A DNA stretch of 42,618 nucleotides. Source: Mucilaginibacter sp. Lineage in GTDB: Bacteria; Bacteroidota; Bacteroidia; Sphingobacteriales; Sphingobacteriaceae. The notes under the pieces are model-generated. The model did not search any database and was not told the origin of the DNA. It was given only the letters and a program-made list of their open reading frames with translations. The translations under genes were made by a program, and so were the position numbers. The stretch covers positions 1 through 42,618 of the forward strand of contig JAESTD010000136.1 of assembly GCA_016763755.1 (NCBI GenBank), in the 5' to 3' direction. Positions within the stretch are counted from its first letter, which is position 1. Each line of letters starts with the position of its first letter. Below, one piece after another: positions 28,601 to 36,893 of this stretch.

Positions 28601-29070
28601 GCTCCGGGCAGGATCTCGTTATTACTATCAACCACTTTACCCGTAATTTTCACAGGGGTATTTGCAGGTTTCGATGCTGCCTGCAGTGCCGATACTACTA
28701 CCGTTTTATTTTCTATAGTATACTCAAGGTGCTGGCCTTTGAAGCTGGCTTTAAGTGCGTCGTCTATATTGGCATCCTTAAGATCTACATTTACCGGGGC
28801 GGCATTTTTTACTACTTCATAATCGTAAAAAAATACGTAGCCTGTTTGCTTGCCGATAGTTTTAAGCACTTTTTCAAGTGTTGCCCCTTTAGCCGTGTAA
28901 GTTACCGTTTGCGAAAAAACGGCAGCATTTACCTGCATAAAGGCTACTAAGAGAAATAAAACGGTTAACTTCATGATCCGCCAAATTGGATGGGTTCTTC
29001 TTTCAGGCTTTACCTTGCGGCGCTTGTTAAAGGGCTGTGCAGGGCAAATACCATAACAAATAAAATTCAT
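25642..29070 (-). CDS. SusC/RagA transporter with STN signalling domain
   Basis: A TonB-dependent transporter of up to 1142 residues. Order: long N-terminal extension plus signal (MKLTVLFLLVAFMQVNAAVFSQ at 33-54), STN secretin/TonB short domain (about 57-128; TLEKVLKTIGKQTGYVFFYD), carboxypeptidase-regulatory-like domain (about 141-212), TonB-box region LSEVVVVGYGTQ (219-230), plug and barrel ending YTIGINAQF. The STN domain marks a transducer that talks to FecR and an ECF sigma factor, both encoded just upstream. Start choice: 29070 gives the basic extension common in this class; ATG 28974 would begin at MKLTVLF and is a real alternative. Confidence 0.93.
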   Translation of the reverse strand: MNFICYGICPAQPFNKRRKVKPERRTHPIWRIMKLTVLFLLVAFMQVNAAVFSQTVTYTAKGATLEKVLKTIGKQTGYVFFYDYEVVKNAAPVNVDLKDANIDDALKASFKGQHLEYTIENKTVVVSALQAASKPANTPVKITGKVVDSNNEILPGATITVKGKTTGVVTNVNGGFTIDANPGDVLVVSFVGMETREVVVPNPPPALLTVTLMPATGKLSEVVVVGYGTQARQDLSTSVATVGSKSLGRQVVSSFENALQGQAAGVQIDNPTGQPGSAINISIRGKNSLSLSTSPLYVIDGVPVQPGYDQELGIGNQRPNPLSSLNTSDIESIDVLKDGAAAAIYGSRASNGVVVVTTKRGKAGKPQVNFNMYYGQQKLVKKIKLLNGRQFASVFNQALDAAGENRAYDPDTVNVNTNWQDLLYQDAPMQNYQLSVQGGTDKSKYYISGAYFDQDGIIRNSGFKRYSVKINLDQQVTDRFKIGTSLNLASTINNRSTRSEMELNNSGVVLGALEQIPTLPVYNADGTYALNPFSQSDNPFGDNETTHNIVKLNQLFGNMYGEYNVMKGLKFRTSLGIDYRSQYENQFIARENPGFQNAASASRGSAATGTNIGTIWLWENTLTYDMSKGDHHLTLLGGQSMQNSQLFTSSASGYGFPSNAVPYLYAASVKQSISSYEEEWGLVSYFVRGNYNYKDRYYASASLRADGSSRFADNHKFGYFPAVSAAWRVSQEPFFNQNGAVNELKLRASFGANGNQNVGVNDRLSTYGTGYNYSNYNGDGSVAGGIAAQRIGNDNLRWETTYQYDAGFDIDLFSSRLSITADVYLKRTKDLLTEVPLSVSTGSEVSTIVQNLGQVQNKGIELGINTVNFRNANGFNWSTQFNFTLNRNKILDLGKLVDENGNTVDRKIIGGYSISQKGQPLGAFYGYVVQGIFQNQAEVDAAPTQPNASPGDYRFADLDGNGVIDAADRKIIGNPNPNFISGITNTFSYKGFDLSVFLQGSFGNRIFNQNRTLLENMVNPFNQSVDVLNAWTHEGQNTMIAREVYGDPNGNSQFSTRYLENGTYVRLKNLTFGYTFAVGSLKKIGLSSLRIYAAGQNIATITKYKGYDPEVNADPLSNTGFGRDYGVYPPAKTYTIGINAQF

Positions 29071-29138
29071 TACATTTGATTAGTTTGCAGTGAGAAAATA
29101 AGATGATCGAACTCGTTTTAAGATCCTGCTTACAATAG

Positions 29139-29162
29139 CCGGGAGCGTTGGCCCGCTTCCGG
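29139..29162. promoter_or_regulatory. Hairpin between fecR and the STN-type susC
   Basis: CCGGGAGCG / CGCTTCCGG form a nine-pair stem with one G-T pair and a six-base loop. The T tract (TATTTTT) is on the plus strand, but both flanking genes read minus. It could reduce antisense entry into fecR or tune fecR-susC co-transcription. The 119-bp gap shows nothing else clear. Confidence 0.35.
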
Positions 29163-29189
29163 TATTTTTGAGGATATGGATAGTATAAA

Positions 29190-30336
29190 TTAATCCATAA
29201 CCGTAACCTCCTTTCCGGTTACAGTAAAATGCATGTTACTTTTTTCGAGGATGCGCAATACCTGCGAGAAACGCAGATCGCGCTGAATAGCTCCCTGGAA
29301 TTTTCTTGTTGATGATTGATTCTTGTAGATCACCTTTATATCATACCAACGGGCCAGTTGCCGCATCACCTGGTACACGTCGGCCTGATTAAACTGGAAA
29401 TAGCCTTCCTTCCAGGCAACGGCTGCATCAGTATCTGCATCGGTTACTTTTATGTTGTTATGACCAATAGCCGCAAGAGAAGCCTGCTGTCCCGGCTTAA
29501 GGATACACGTATTTGCATCGGCAGATACTTTAACGCTGCCTTTCAATAATGTGGTTATCGTAGCACTTTCATCCGCATAAGCATTCACATTAAAGTGGGT
29601 CCCCAAAACTTTAACCTGCTGGCCATTGCTTACCACCGTAAAGGGCAGCGCTGCATTATGGGCAACTTCAAAATAAGCTTCGCCGGTAATTTTCACTTGC
29701 CTGCTATCGCCACTAAAAATGGTTGGATAGGTTATGGATGAAGAGGCATTAAGCCAAACCTTAGTACCATCGGCAAGTGTTAACCGATATTGCCCCCCCA
29801 ACCGGCGTACTTACGGTATTTAAAGCTGGATCAGGCATAGAGGTTGTAGAATTGCTGTACAACAACTGCCCGTCTGCCGATTTGGTGATCTGCGCACCAC
29901 CGTCTGAAGCGATATGCTTATTACCACCATCAGTAAGGTCAATACGCCGGCCATTGCCGAGCGTCAGCGTTGCCTTATTACTGCCCGGTAAAATATCTCT
30001 TACCTGCTGTTTTTGAAACTGCGCTAAATTTTGCGTGCTTTCATGGCGGTTAAAATAGAATATACCAACAGCCGAAACTATAAGCAATATAGCCGCCGCT
30101 GCAACCAATCGCCGCATTTTGATTATACGTCGGTTTTTTCGAATATGGGCCAGGCGATTTTGAAAACTGAAAAACATTTCCTCAGATGTATCGGGATCGA
30201 TAAGCCATTCGTCGGCTTTTTTTGATTGGTAATTGAGTTGGTGGAACCAATTATCAAGCTCCTGCTTTTCGGCATCACTGAGGCTGTTTTGCTGATATTT
30301 ATTGAGTAGTTGGTTTAGCCGGGACTGTTCCATCAT
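29190..30336 (-). pseudogene. FecR anti-sigma factor, frameshifted at a G7 run
   Basis: A FecR-type anti-sigma/transducer of about 381 residues if intact. The N-terminal cytoplasmic helical part (1-75) precedes a membrane span at about 76-95 (RLVAAAAILLIVSAVGIFYF). The periplasmic FecR domain reads GQYRLTLADGTKVWLNASSS, then GEAYFEVAH and VLGTHFNVNAY. The C-terminal STN-like part ends FTVTGKEVTVMD. The frame breaks at 29793-29799, seven G on the coding strand. Frame one gives TPVGGAISVNTC and stops at once; dropping one G gives TPVGGQYRLTL, the family consensus. The open parts are 30336-29761 and 29801-29190. As read, the protein would keep the membrane anchor and lose the sensor domain. Consensus error, phase variation and true loss are all possible. 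Confidence 0.88.
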
Positions 30337-30350
30337 ACGGGTTTATAACA

Positions 30351-30367
30351 TACAAGACAAACTTGTA
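30351..30367. promoter_or_regulatory. Inverted repeat between fecR and sigma gene
   Basis: TACAAG-ACAAA-CTTGTA, a perfect 6-5-6 inverted repeat, lies 15 bases upstream of the fecR start in the 106-bp divergent region. It may be an operator. No TAnnTTTG promoter was found on either strand here. Confidence 0.25.
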
Positions 30368-30442
30368 AGGCCTAACCGTTAGCTCGATCCAAAATATTTA
30401 TTTATTGTTGATTGCTTGTGGTTTAGGTTATTGATTTATTAA

Positions 30443-31039
30443 ATTCGGATTATCAAAACTTTAACAGCGCATACCGATCCTCAACTGATCTCCCTGTGGC
30501 AAGGTGGGGATGATACTGCTTTTGAATGTTTGTATAAACGCCATGTTACAGGCCTGCTTTCCATCGCTTATCAAAAAACCGGCGACAAGGAAACTGCCGA
30601 AGAACTAACTCAGGAAGCTTTTATAAAATTATACCAGCATAAAGCGCACATCAGTGCAGAAACCTCTGTAAAGGCCTATTTATATGTAACGCTTAAGAAT
30701 AGCATTATTAACAAATACAGGCAGCAGATGCAGCAACAACGTTTTCAGGAATATACCATTGCCCGGCAATTAGCCCAGGAGCCGTCGCCGTTGGCATATG
30801 TAGAAACACGAGAGTTGGAGCAACAACTAAAAAAAGCCATAGAATCCCTGCCACCACAGTGCAAAATGGTACTCAAACTGAGCCGCGAGCAGTACCTGTC
30901 TGATAAAGAAATTGCCGCCACTATGGAGATATCCATCAATACTGTAGAGCAACACAAGAGAAAAGCGCTGAGACTTTTACGCGGCGCACTTGGTAATTTA
31001 TTTGAAGCAGGCATTTTACTATATCTTATCAACAGATGA
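30443..31039 (+). CDS. ECF RNA polymerase sigma factor, non-standard start
   Basis: A sigma-70-family ECF factor of the Bacteroidota FecI-like type. Region 2 is DPQLISLWQGGDDTAFECLY followed by YQKTGDKETAEELTQEAF; region 4 includes LPPQCKMVLKLSREQYLSDKEIAATM and SINTVEQHKRKALRLL. The conserved start of region 2 is coded upstream of the first usual start codon (TTG at 30530). The frame is open only from 30443, just after a TAA at 30440-30442, and contains no ATG, GTG or TTG before 30530. An ATT at 30443 (or 30449) would give a normal 198-residue protein beginning xRIIKTLTAHTDPQL. Translation may be weak or lost. It is divergent from fecR rather than in the usual tandem order. Confidence 0.8.
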   Translation: MRIIKTLTAHTDPQLISLWQGGDDTAFECLYKRHVTGLLSIAYQKTGDKETAEELTQEAFIKLYQHKAHISAETSVKAYLYVTLKNSIINKYRQQMQQQRFQEYTIARQLAQEPSPLAYVETRELEQQLKKAIESLPPQCKMVLKLSREQYLSDKEIAATMEISINTVEQHKRKALRLLRGALGNLFEAGILLYLINR

Positions 31040-31398
31040 AGCTGATAAAGTTATTCCTGTGTCATCTGCATTAAATTTACAAAGCGATTGAACATTTATT
31101 GTTAAACAACTGGACTACTTTCGGCTGGTCTTTCCTCAACCTAAAAGTCACGCTGTAATCTTATCGAAATTAGTTTCCTATTTGATATAAATTTTACTTA
31201 TTGATTTATTATACAGTTAAATAGAGCATAATTATTAGGAAATACCTTACAACTTTTACATTTAGTTATTAAAAATAGCTCGGTTGTAAAATTTCGCCCC
31301 AATTTCATAAAGTTTACTGACTTTCAGGCGATTATAAGTTCAAAAAACGGCAAATAATTTCGGTAAAAGAAAAATTACATTCCATTTCAGCATAATAA

Positions 31399-31428
31399 TT
31401 TGCTTTAAACATTAAGATTGTACATTTT
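31399..31428 (+). promoter_or_regulatory. Putative promoter of the third susC/susD pair
   Basis: TTTG at 31399-31402 and TACATTTT at 31421-31428 are 18 bases apart. The -7 element misses the final G of TAnnTTTG. It lies in the 596-bp AT-rich gap 31040-31635, where I see no gene and no clear hairpin. The leader would be about 200 bases. Confidence 0.3.
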
Positions 31429-31635
31429 TGGCCGGCTACCTATGATCCTTTTGTCGTAAATATTGATCAGCAATTTAATATTGTTGCTGAGCTGTGTGTG
31501 ATCATTCCGCACCTGTATCAATCTCGTCTTTAATGGATAACGATTTGTGGCCCCACAAAATCACAGATATGAGATCTCCTCCGCGTTAAATTCTTATCAA
31601 TTAATCACAGTCTTCAAACTCAAACTAAGCTATCT

Positions 31636-34596
31636 ATGCATTTAAAAAATTTACTAAAAGTATTTTTTTCGTTAATACTTTTTTGTTTTGCCAATGAGGC
31701 AATGGCGCAACGCCGTGCTGTAACGGGGACCGTTGCCGATGAAAATAATGCCCTGTTGCCCGGGGTTACTATAACAAACGAAGCCTCGAAAGTAAGCACA
31801 GTGAGCGTTGTGAACGGAAAGTTTATCATACAAGCTGCTGCAAACGAAACCATTACATTTTCATTTCTGGGATACAACAAACTAAGCCAGGTAGCTGGCG
31901 ATGCAACCACACTTACCATAAAGCTTGTGCCCTCACCCCGGGCTATGAATGAGGTGGTGGTGGTTGGTTACGGCACACAGGACAGGGACAAAGTTACCTC
32001 TGCTGTTGACCACGTAACCACAAAAGATTTCAGGCAAAGCGGTGCGCGCAACCCTCTGGATCTTATCCAGGGCAAGGTGGCAGGCCTTAACTTAACAAGG
32101 ACCAGCGGATCAAATCCTAACAGCGGCGTTGCCGTGCAGTTACGCGGTGCGGTTACAGTAACCGGGAGTTCGAGCCCGCTATATGTTGTAGATGGAATAC
32201 CTTATCCTAATGCTAACATCCTTGATGTATTACAGCAGGATGATATCGAATCTATCGACGTTTTGAAAGATGGCTCGGGCGCAGCTATTTACGGTACAAC
32301 TGCTAATGCCGGCGTTATACTCGTAACAACTAAAAAAGGCAGGGACGGGGCTCCGAGAGTTGATTACTCATCATATTTCCGCAAAGAGTATGTGCAACGC
32401 AGGCCTGATTTTCTTAACGCTAACGAATACCGCCAGCGCATTGCTTCGGGCGATATCAACCAGGAAGATTTTGGGAGCTCTACAGATTTCTATGATCAAC
32501 TTATCAATCATGATAATTTATCACAGAACCACAATTTGTCAGTATCCGGCGGTACAAACAAAACCACTTACAGGGCAAGTATCAACTACCGAAACCTGGA
32601 AGGTATAGCTAAAGAAAACGGCAGGGAAGAATACAGCATGCGACTGAACCTTAATCAAACGGCCTTGCAAGACAGGTTAAAAATGCAATTCAACCTGGCA
32701 TCAAACTTTAATAATGCCAATTTACTGGGTGGCGGTGGCTGGGAAAGTGAGCTTACAAAAAACCCAACGCTATCAAACTACAATGCAGACGGCACCTATC
32801 GTTTTGATCTGACGAGTACAAATGAGTACGCACGTTTATTCCAGGAAACCAATCGCAGGAAACAGCAAACCACAACGGCAAGCGGAAGAGCAGATCTGAC
32901 GATTATTGATGGGCTAAAAGCCAGTGTGTTTGGGTCTGTTGTGAGAGATAGTTATACAGATGGGCAATACAAGCTCAAAGCAAGTGAGGCCTCGATGGAA
33001 GATACCGATTTCCCGGGTGGTGGTTACGCCTATCGCGGAACATCACTTTTCCAGGACTTTGCCTTTGAGCCAACTATTCAGTACGACAAAACCTTTGCTC
33101 AAAAGCATGCCTTTACCGCTTTAATTGGCTACAGCTATCGTTACCATATTGAGGAAGGCCACAGTGCTGATAACCGTGGCTTTATCAACGATCTGTTCCA
33201 TGAGGATGCTCTTCAGGAAGGCGCTGCCTTGGGTGTGGGTAAAGCTAACATAAACAGTTTTAAGAACGACAATACACTGATAGCACTATTTACTCGCTTA
33301 AATTATGCTTATGATGATAAATACCTTGCGCAGTTTATTTTACGCCGCGAGGGCTCCTCAAGGTTTGGTGACAATCATAAGTTTGGTTATTTCCCTGCGG
33401 CATCATTGGGCTGGGTTATTTCCAAAGAAAATTTTATGCAAAGCTTATCAGCTATTAATTTCTTAAAGCTGCGCCTGGGTTATGGTGTTACCGGTAACAG
33501 CGGATTTGAAAATAATGCTTCAAGGGTAACCCTCGGTGGCGGTGGAAAATATCTCTTCCCTGACGGGCAATACCTGGAAACTTATGGCCCAAACAGAAAC
33601 CCTAATCCTGACCTAAAGTGGGAAACAAAAAGAGAGCTGAACATCGGTCTCGACTTTACTTTATTGAATAACCGCTTATCGGGTAAATTAGACCTGTTTA
33701 AACGCACAACTAAGGATCTTTTAGATACTTACACATCTCCTCAACCTCCATTCATACAATCAAGCATTTATACTAACGTAGGTAGCATTTCCTCGAAAGG
33801 TATTGAGTTGGGCTTAAGCTATAAAGCGGTTAAATCCGGTGATTTCAGCTGGAATACTGATGCAACATTCAGCACCTTGAAAAACACTTTGGACTCCTAC
33901 TCAAACGACCAGTATAAGGTTCTGTACAAAACCTTTGGCGATATAGGCGGCGCTGGAGCGCTTGGCAATGCTATTACCACTTATGAAGGTGGAGAGTTAG
34001 GCGAATTCTGGGGCAAACGTTTTGCCGGCTTTACAGCAGACGGCAAGTGGTTGTTTTACAACAGAAACGGAGAGAAGGTTACTAACGATCAGATCAACAT
34101 TTCTAAAGACCGCAACCTTACCGATCTGGCCAAGATCGGCAATGCCATCCCTAAGTTTTATGCTTCATGGGGTAACGATTTTCATTACAAAAACTTCGAC
34201 CTGAGAGTGTTCTTAAGGGGTAAATTCGATTTTGATATTTTGAATACAACTGCGTTGTCTTACGCTAACAAAACGTGGAGCGGAAACTTGCTGAAAAGTA
34301 CTTTCAGTAAATACAACCAGATCAATGATACCTACCAGTATTCAAACTATTACCTTGAAAGCGGCACTTATGTAAAGCTTGATGAGGTGACGCTTTCTTA
34401 CACTTTCAGGTTAAAAACGAAGTGGATAAACAACCTGCGGGTATACTTTACAGGGCAAAATCTGGCCACTATTACCGGTTACACAGGTGGCGATCCGGAT
34501 TTTGTACTTGATACAGGCACTGGCCCGGGTATCGATAGCCGCGGTGCTTATCCAAGTACCAGGACATTTCTATTGGGCTTAAATGTTGGATTCTAA
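31636..34596 (+). CDS. SusC/RagA family TonB-linked transporter (third pair)
   Basis: A 986-residue TonB-dependent transporter without an STN domain. Signal peptide about 1-25 (FANEAMAQ), carboxypeptidase-regulatory-like domain (about 28-95; GTVADENNALLPGVTITNEA), TonB-box region MNEVVVVGYGTQDRDKV, plug (QGKVAGLNLTRTSG, VQLRGAVTVTG, LYVVDGIPYPN, LKDGSGAAIYGTTANAGVI), and barrel ending TRTFLLGLNVGF. It is on the opposite strand to the second pair and separated from it by the sigma gene. The substrate is unknown. A long AT-rich upstream region suggests its own regulated promoter. Confidence 0.95.
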   Translation: MHLKNLLKVFFSLILFCFANEAMAQRRAVTGTVADENNALLPGVTITNEASKVSTVSVVNGKFIIQAAANETITFSFLGYNKLSQVAGDATTLTIKLVPSPRAMNEVVVVGYGTQDRDKVTSAVDHVTTKDFRQSGARNPLDLIQGKVAGLNLTRTSGSNPNSGVAVQLRGAVTVTGSSSPLYVVDGIPYPNANILDVLQQDDIESIDVLKDGSGAAIYGTTANAGVILVTTKKGRDGAPRVDYSSYFRKEYVQRRPDFLNANEYRQRIASGDINQEDFGSSTDFYDQLINHDNLSQNHNLSVSGGTNKTTYRASINYRNLEGIAKENGREEYSMRLNLNQTALQDRLKMQFNLASNFNNANLLGGGGWESELTKNPTLSNYNADGTYRFDLTSTNEYARLFQETNRRKQQTTTASGRADLTIIDGLKASVFGSVVRDSYTDGQYKLKASEASMEDTDFPGGGYAYRGTSLFQDFAFEPTIQYDKTFAQKHAFTALIGYSYRYHIEEGHSADNRGFINDLFHEDALQEGAALGVGKANINSFKNDNTLIALFTRLNYAYDDKYLAQFILRREGSSRFGDNHKFGYFPAASLGWVISKENFMQSLSAINFLKLRLGYGVTGNSGFENNASRVTLGGGGKYLFPDGQYLETYGPNRNPNPDLKWETKRELNIGLDFTLLNNRLSGKLDLFKRTTKDLLDTYTSPQPPFIQSSIYTNVGSISSKGIELGLSYKAVKSGDFSWNTDATFSTLKNTLDSYSNDQYKVLYKTFGDIGGAGALGNAITTYEGGELGEFWGKRFAGFTADGKWLFYNRNGEKVTNDQINISKDRNLTDLAKIGNAIPKFYASWGNDFHYKNFDLRVFLRGKFDFDILNTTALSYANKTWSGNLLKSTFSKYNQINDTYQYSNYYLESGTYVKLDEVTLSYTFRLKTKWINNLRVYFTGQNLATITGYTGGDPDFVLDTGTGPGIDSRGAYPSTRTFLLGLNVGF

Positions 34597-34620
34597 GATT
34601 TTAATCATGAAAATAAGATA

Positions 34621-36246
34621 TTGATTTTTAGTGCTTTCGTACTTTTACTTAGCACGGTTGCCTGTAAAAAGCAATTAGAGGAACACGCATACGATCAGCT
34701 TGTTGCTGATAACTTTTATAATAATAAAACAGAGGTATTATCAGCAGTTTTAAGGCCCTATACACATGCTAACGCATGGGTTACACCGTCGGGCCAGGAT
34801 GGTTGGTGGCGACCTGCGGAGTTATCTGCAGATCAGCTTGCGTGGCCAACCAAAGGAAGGCATGGTGAAGATGGTGGAAAATGGAAACGCCTGCATTACC
34901 ACACATGGACCGTTGATGAAGGTGGTTTGAATAATGCATGGTCATTAATGTACTGGGGTATGGGTTTATGTAATGACCCGATAGAGCAGATCAGCAAACG
35001 TGATATAGCCGCAATGGGCATCACACAGGAAGAAAAAGATTCTTATATAGCTGAGCTTAAATTGTTACGAGCATTTCACTACTTAAAGTTGATGGATCTG
35101 TTTGGCAACATACCGGTTGTTACAAAAGTTGGTGAACCGGCAAAACCGGAAACGATGTCGCGTGCAGAGGTATTCAATTTTGTTGAGACCGAGATAAAAG
35201 AGAACATCGATAAAGCTCCTAAAATGTCTCGAGGTATGCTCGGCCGTATGTCTCAAGCAGGCGGTTATGCCATGCTGGTAGAACTTTACCTGAACGCCGA
35301 AGCATGGACGGGAACTGCCCGTTGGGATGATTGTATTGCTGCAGCAGATAAATTGATAAATGGCGAAGCAGGTGGCCAAAACGGCGCTATGGCCCTGGAT
35401 CCGAATATAATCGATCAGTTCAAAACAACTAATGATTTATCAAAAGAGGTTATTTTCTCCATTGCTTACAACTATACCGTAGCAGATTTTGAACCCTCAT
35501 GGCCCGGAGAATTTTACCACTTTAAGCAGCAGGAAATTTACGGTGGCGGCAGAAACGGTAACGATGGGATAGTAGTGATCCCTGGCGTATATACAACGTA
35601 TGACGAGAAAGACCTGCGCAGATCTGATTGGCTGCTGATAGGCCCCATGTTTAAATTTACCGATCCTACGCAACCGGTATTGGCCTCGGAAGAGTACAAT
35701 GGCCAGCAATTGGTTTTCGTTGACAATATCCGTAAAAACAAGGCTGGTTCAACTACCTCAAACATGAGCGAGGGTGAAGAAAATAGCGGCGTTAGGTTTA
35801 ACAAATACAAACTTGGCAACCAGTTTGCAGGCCCCGGTGGTGTACCAGCTATCGATCCGAACTATAACAATACCGATTGGAATGTATACCGCTTAAGCTG
35901 GATCTATTTTGCCAAGGCAGAAGCGATCATGCGTAAAAACGGGAACATTGCCAATCAGGCGGCTTGTGATCTGATAAATGCCTGCAAATCACGCGCGTTT
36001 GCTGCTGCTGATTGGGAAACCCGGGCGTATACCCCCGCAACCCTTACAATGGATGAATTACTGGCCGAGCGTGGCCGCGAGTTTATTTTTGAAGGCTTCA
36101 GAAGAGATGATCTGATCAGGTTCAAAAAATTCTCTACCGGTTCATGGTGGGATCACAATCCAACATCGGCAACGAAAGAACTTTATCCTATCCCGCAGCA
36201 ACAGCGAGATCTAAACTCAAACCTGAAACAAAACAACGGTTATTGA
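34621..36246 (+). CDS. SusD/RagB family lipoprotein (third pair), damaged start
   Basis: A SusD-like lipoprotein with AELKLLRAFHYLKLMDLFGNIP, RLSWIYFAKAEAIMRKNG, LAERGREFIFEGFRRDDLIRF and C-terminal YPIPQQQRDLNSNLKQNNGY. The only usable start in frame is TTG 34621, giving MIFSAFVLLLSTVACKK: a lipobox but no basic n-region. An ATG at 34607 reads MKIRY and stops. One added A at ATAAG (34614-34617) would give MKIKILIFSAFVLLLSTVAC, an ordinary lipoprotein signal. So a one-base deletion in the natural start region is likely. Whether it is real or a consensus error is open. Confidence 0.9.
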   Translation: MIFSAFVLLLSTVACKKQLEEHAYDQLVADNFYNNKTEVLSAVLRPYTHANAWVTPSGQDGWWRPAELSADQLAWPTKGRHGEDGGKWKRLHYHTWTVDEGGLNNAWSLMYWGMGLCNDPIEQISKRDIAAMGITQEEKDSYIAELKLLRAFHYLKLMDLFGNIPVVTKVGEPAKPETMSRAEVFNFVETEIKENIDKAPKMSRGMLGRMSQAGGYAMLVELYLNAEAWTGTARWDDCIAAADKLINGEAGGQNGAMALDPNIIDQFKTTNDLSKEVIFSIAYNYTVADFEPSWPGEFYHFKQQEIYGGGRNGNDGIVVIPGVYTTYDEKDLRRSDWLLIGPMFKFTDPTQPVLASEEYNGQQLVFVDNIRKNKAGSTTSNMSEGEENSGVRFNKYKLGNQFAGPGGVPAIDPNYNNTDWNVYRLSWIYFAKAEAIMRKNGNIANQAACDLINACKSRAFAAADWETRAYTPATLTMDELLAERGREFIFEGFRRDDLIRFKKFSTGSWWDHNPTSATKELYPIPQQQRDLNSNLKQNNGY

Positions 36247-36286
36247 TCGATCAGCGGGATTTAAACGGATAAATAAATTTTAGATT

Positions 36287-36325
36287 AAACGTGAAGTCAC
36301 AAATTGTGGCTTCACGTTTTTATTT
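36287..36325 (+). terminator. Terminator after the third susD
   Basis: AAACGTGAAG / CTTCACGTTT with an inner CAC/GTG extension forms a long stem, followed by TTTTTATTTTT. It lies 40 bases after the susD stop, a textbook rho-independent terminator. Confidence 0.85.
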
Positions 36326-36449
36326 TTAAGTACACCTTTAGACACAATTTGCTCAAGCATTGCACCTGAAAATATACATGGTTAATTGAGCGCCTCAATC
36401 AACTTATTAGATTAGGGCATTAAATGATGTAGGCATAATCTGTAAACAA

Positions 36450-36483
36450 AAAACCCTTCAAATGATATCATTTGAAGGGTTTT
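36450..36483. repeat. Orphan 34-bp perfect palindrome
   Basis: Arms AAAACCCTTCAAATGAT / ATCATTTGAAGGGTTTT are perfectly complementary with no spacer. It looks like a bidirectional terminator, yet no gene ends near it: the susD terminator is 125 bases upstream. It may be left from a deleted gene. The rest of the 36326-36893 gap shows no gene that I recognise. Confidence 0.5.
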
Positions 36484-36839
36484 GCTCAATTATGAATTGA
36501 CTTGCGGAATGGACGGCTCCGTAACCCTGTCCATTTATGTGCTGTTAATAAGTATTTTACCAATTTTCAACTACTGTACTCCCGAATTTTTTCTGAGCAA
36601 AGACAATAGCATTCAATATCAAATGATACTAACAAAAATAAGAAAAACCGGCAAATAGTAGCCAATTGTTACCATGATTAAAACATAGGGACATTAAGTG
36701 CTGGTGTGATTGGCGGCCATGCTATTGAACTCACCATTCTTTATTCATTACTTAAGCAACCAAAAGCGCTAGCCGGGTAAAATGTCAGGGCCGGGGCGCA
36801 ACCGCTGAAAGCGGACAACCGCGCCACGCTTGTATAGCC

Positions 36840-36872
36840 TTGACTTTTTGTCCCGGCGGTGGGCTATCTTTG
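36840..36872 (+). promoter_or_regulatory. Strong-looking promoter before a short ORF
   Basis: TATCTTTG at 36865-36872 matches TAnnTTTG exactly. Upstream, TTGAC at 36840-36844 lies about 20 bases away; a TTTG at 36847-36850 is closer (14 bases). It points towards the 3' end of the Mo-enzyme gene, driving only the short ORF at 36894. Confidence 0.4.
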
Positions 36873-36893
36873 CGTTTGTGGTGAATAAGATAA

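Noticed and set aside
28193..28822. 209-codon open frame on the plus strand
   Set aside because: It lies fully inside the STN-type susC on the other strand, is low-complexity (Thr/Val/Pro rich), and has no domain signature. A shadow of the real gene.
29761..29801. Two separate overlapping fecR genes
   Set aside because: The two parts join into one consensus FecR domain at TPVGG-QYRLTL with one base removed. A single broken gene is simpler.
36781..36880. tRNA or small RNA gene around the GC-rich stretch
   Set aside because: CCGCTGAAAGCGG can form a small hairpin, but there is no cloverleaf, no CCA end and no conserved T-loop. It is better read as a promoter region.
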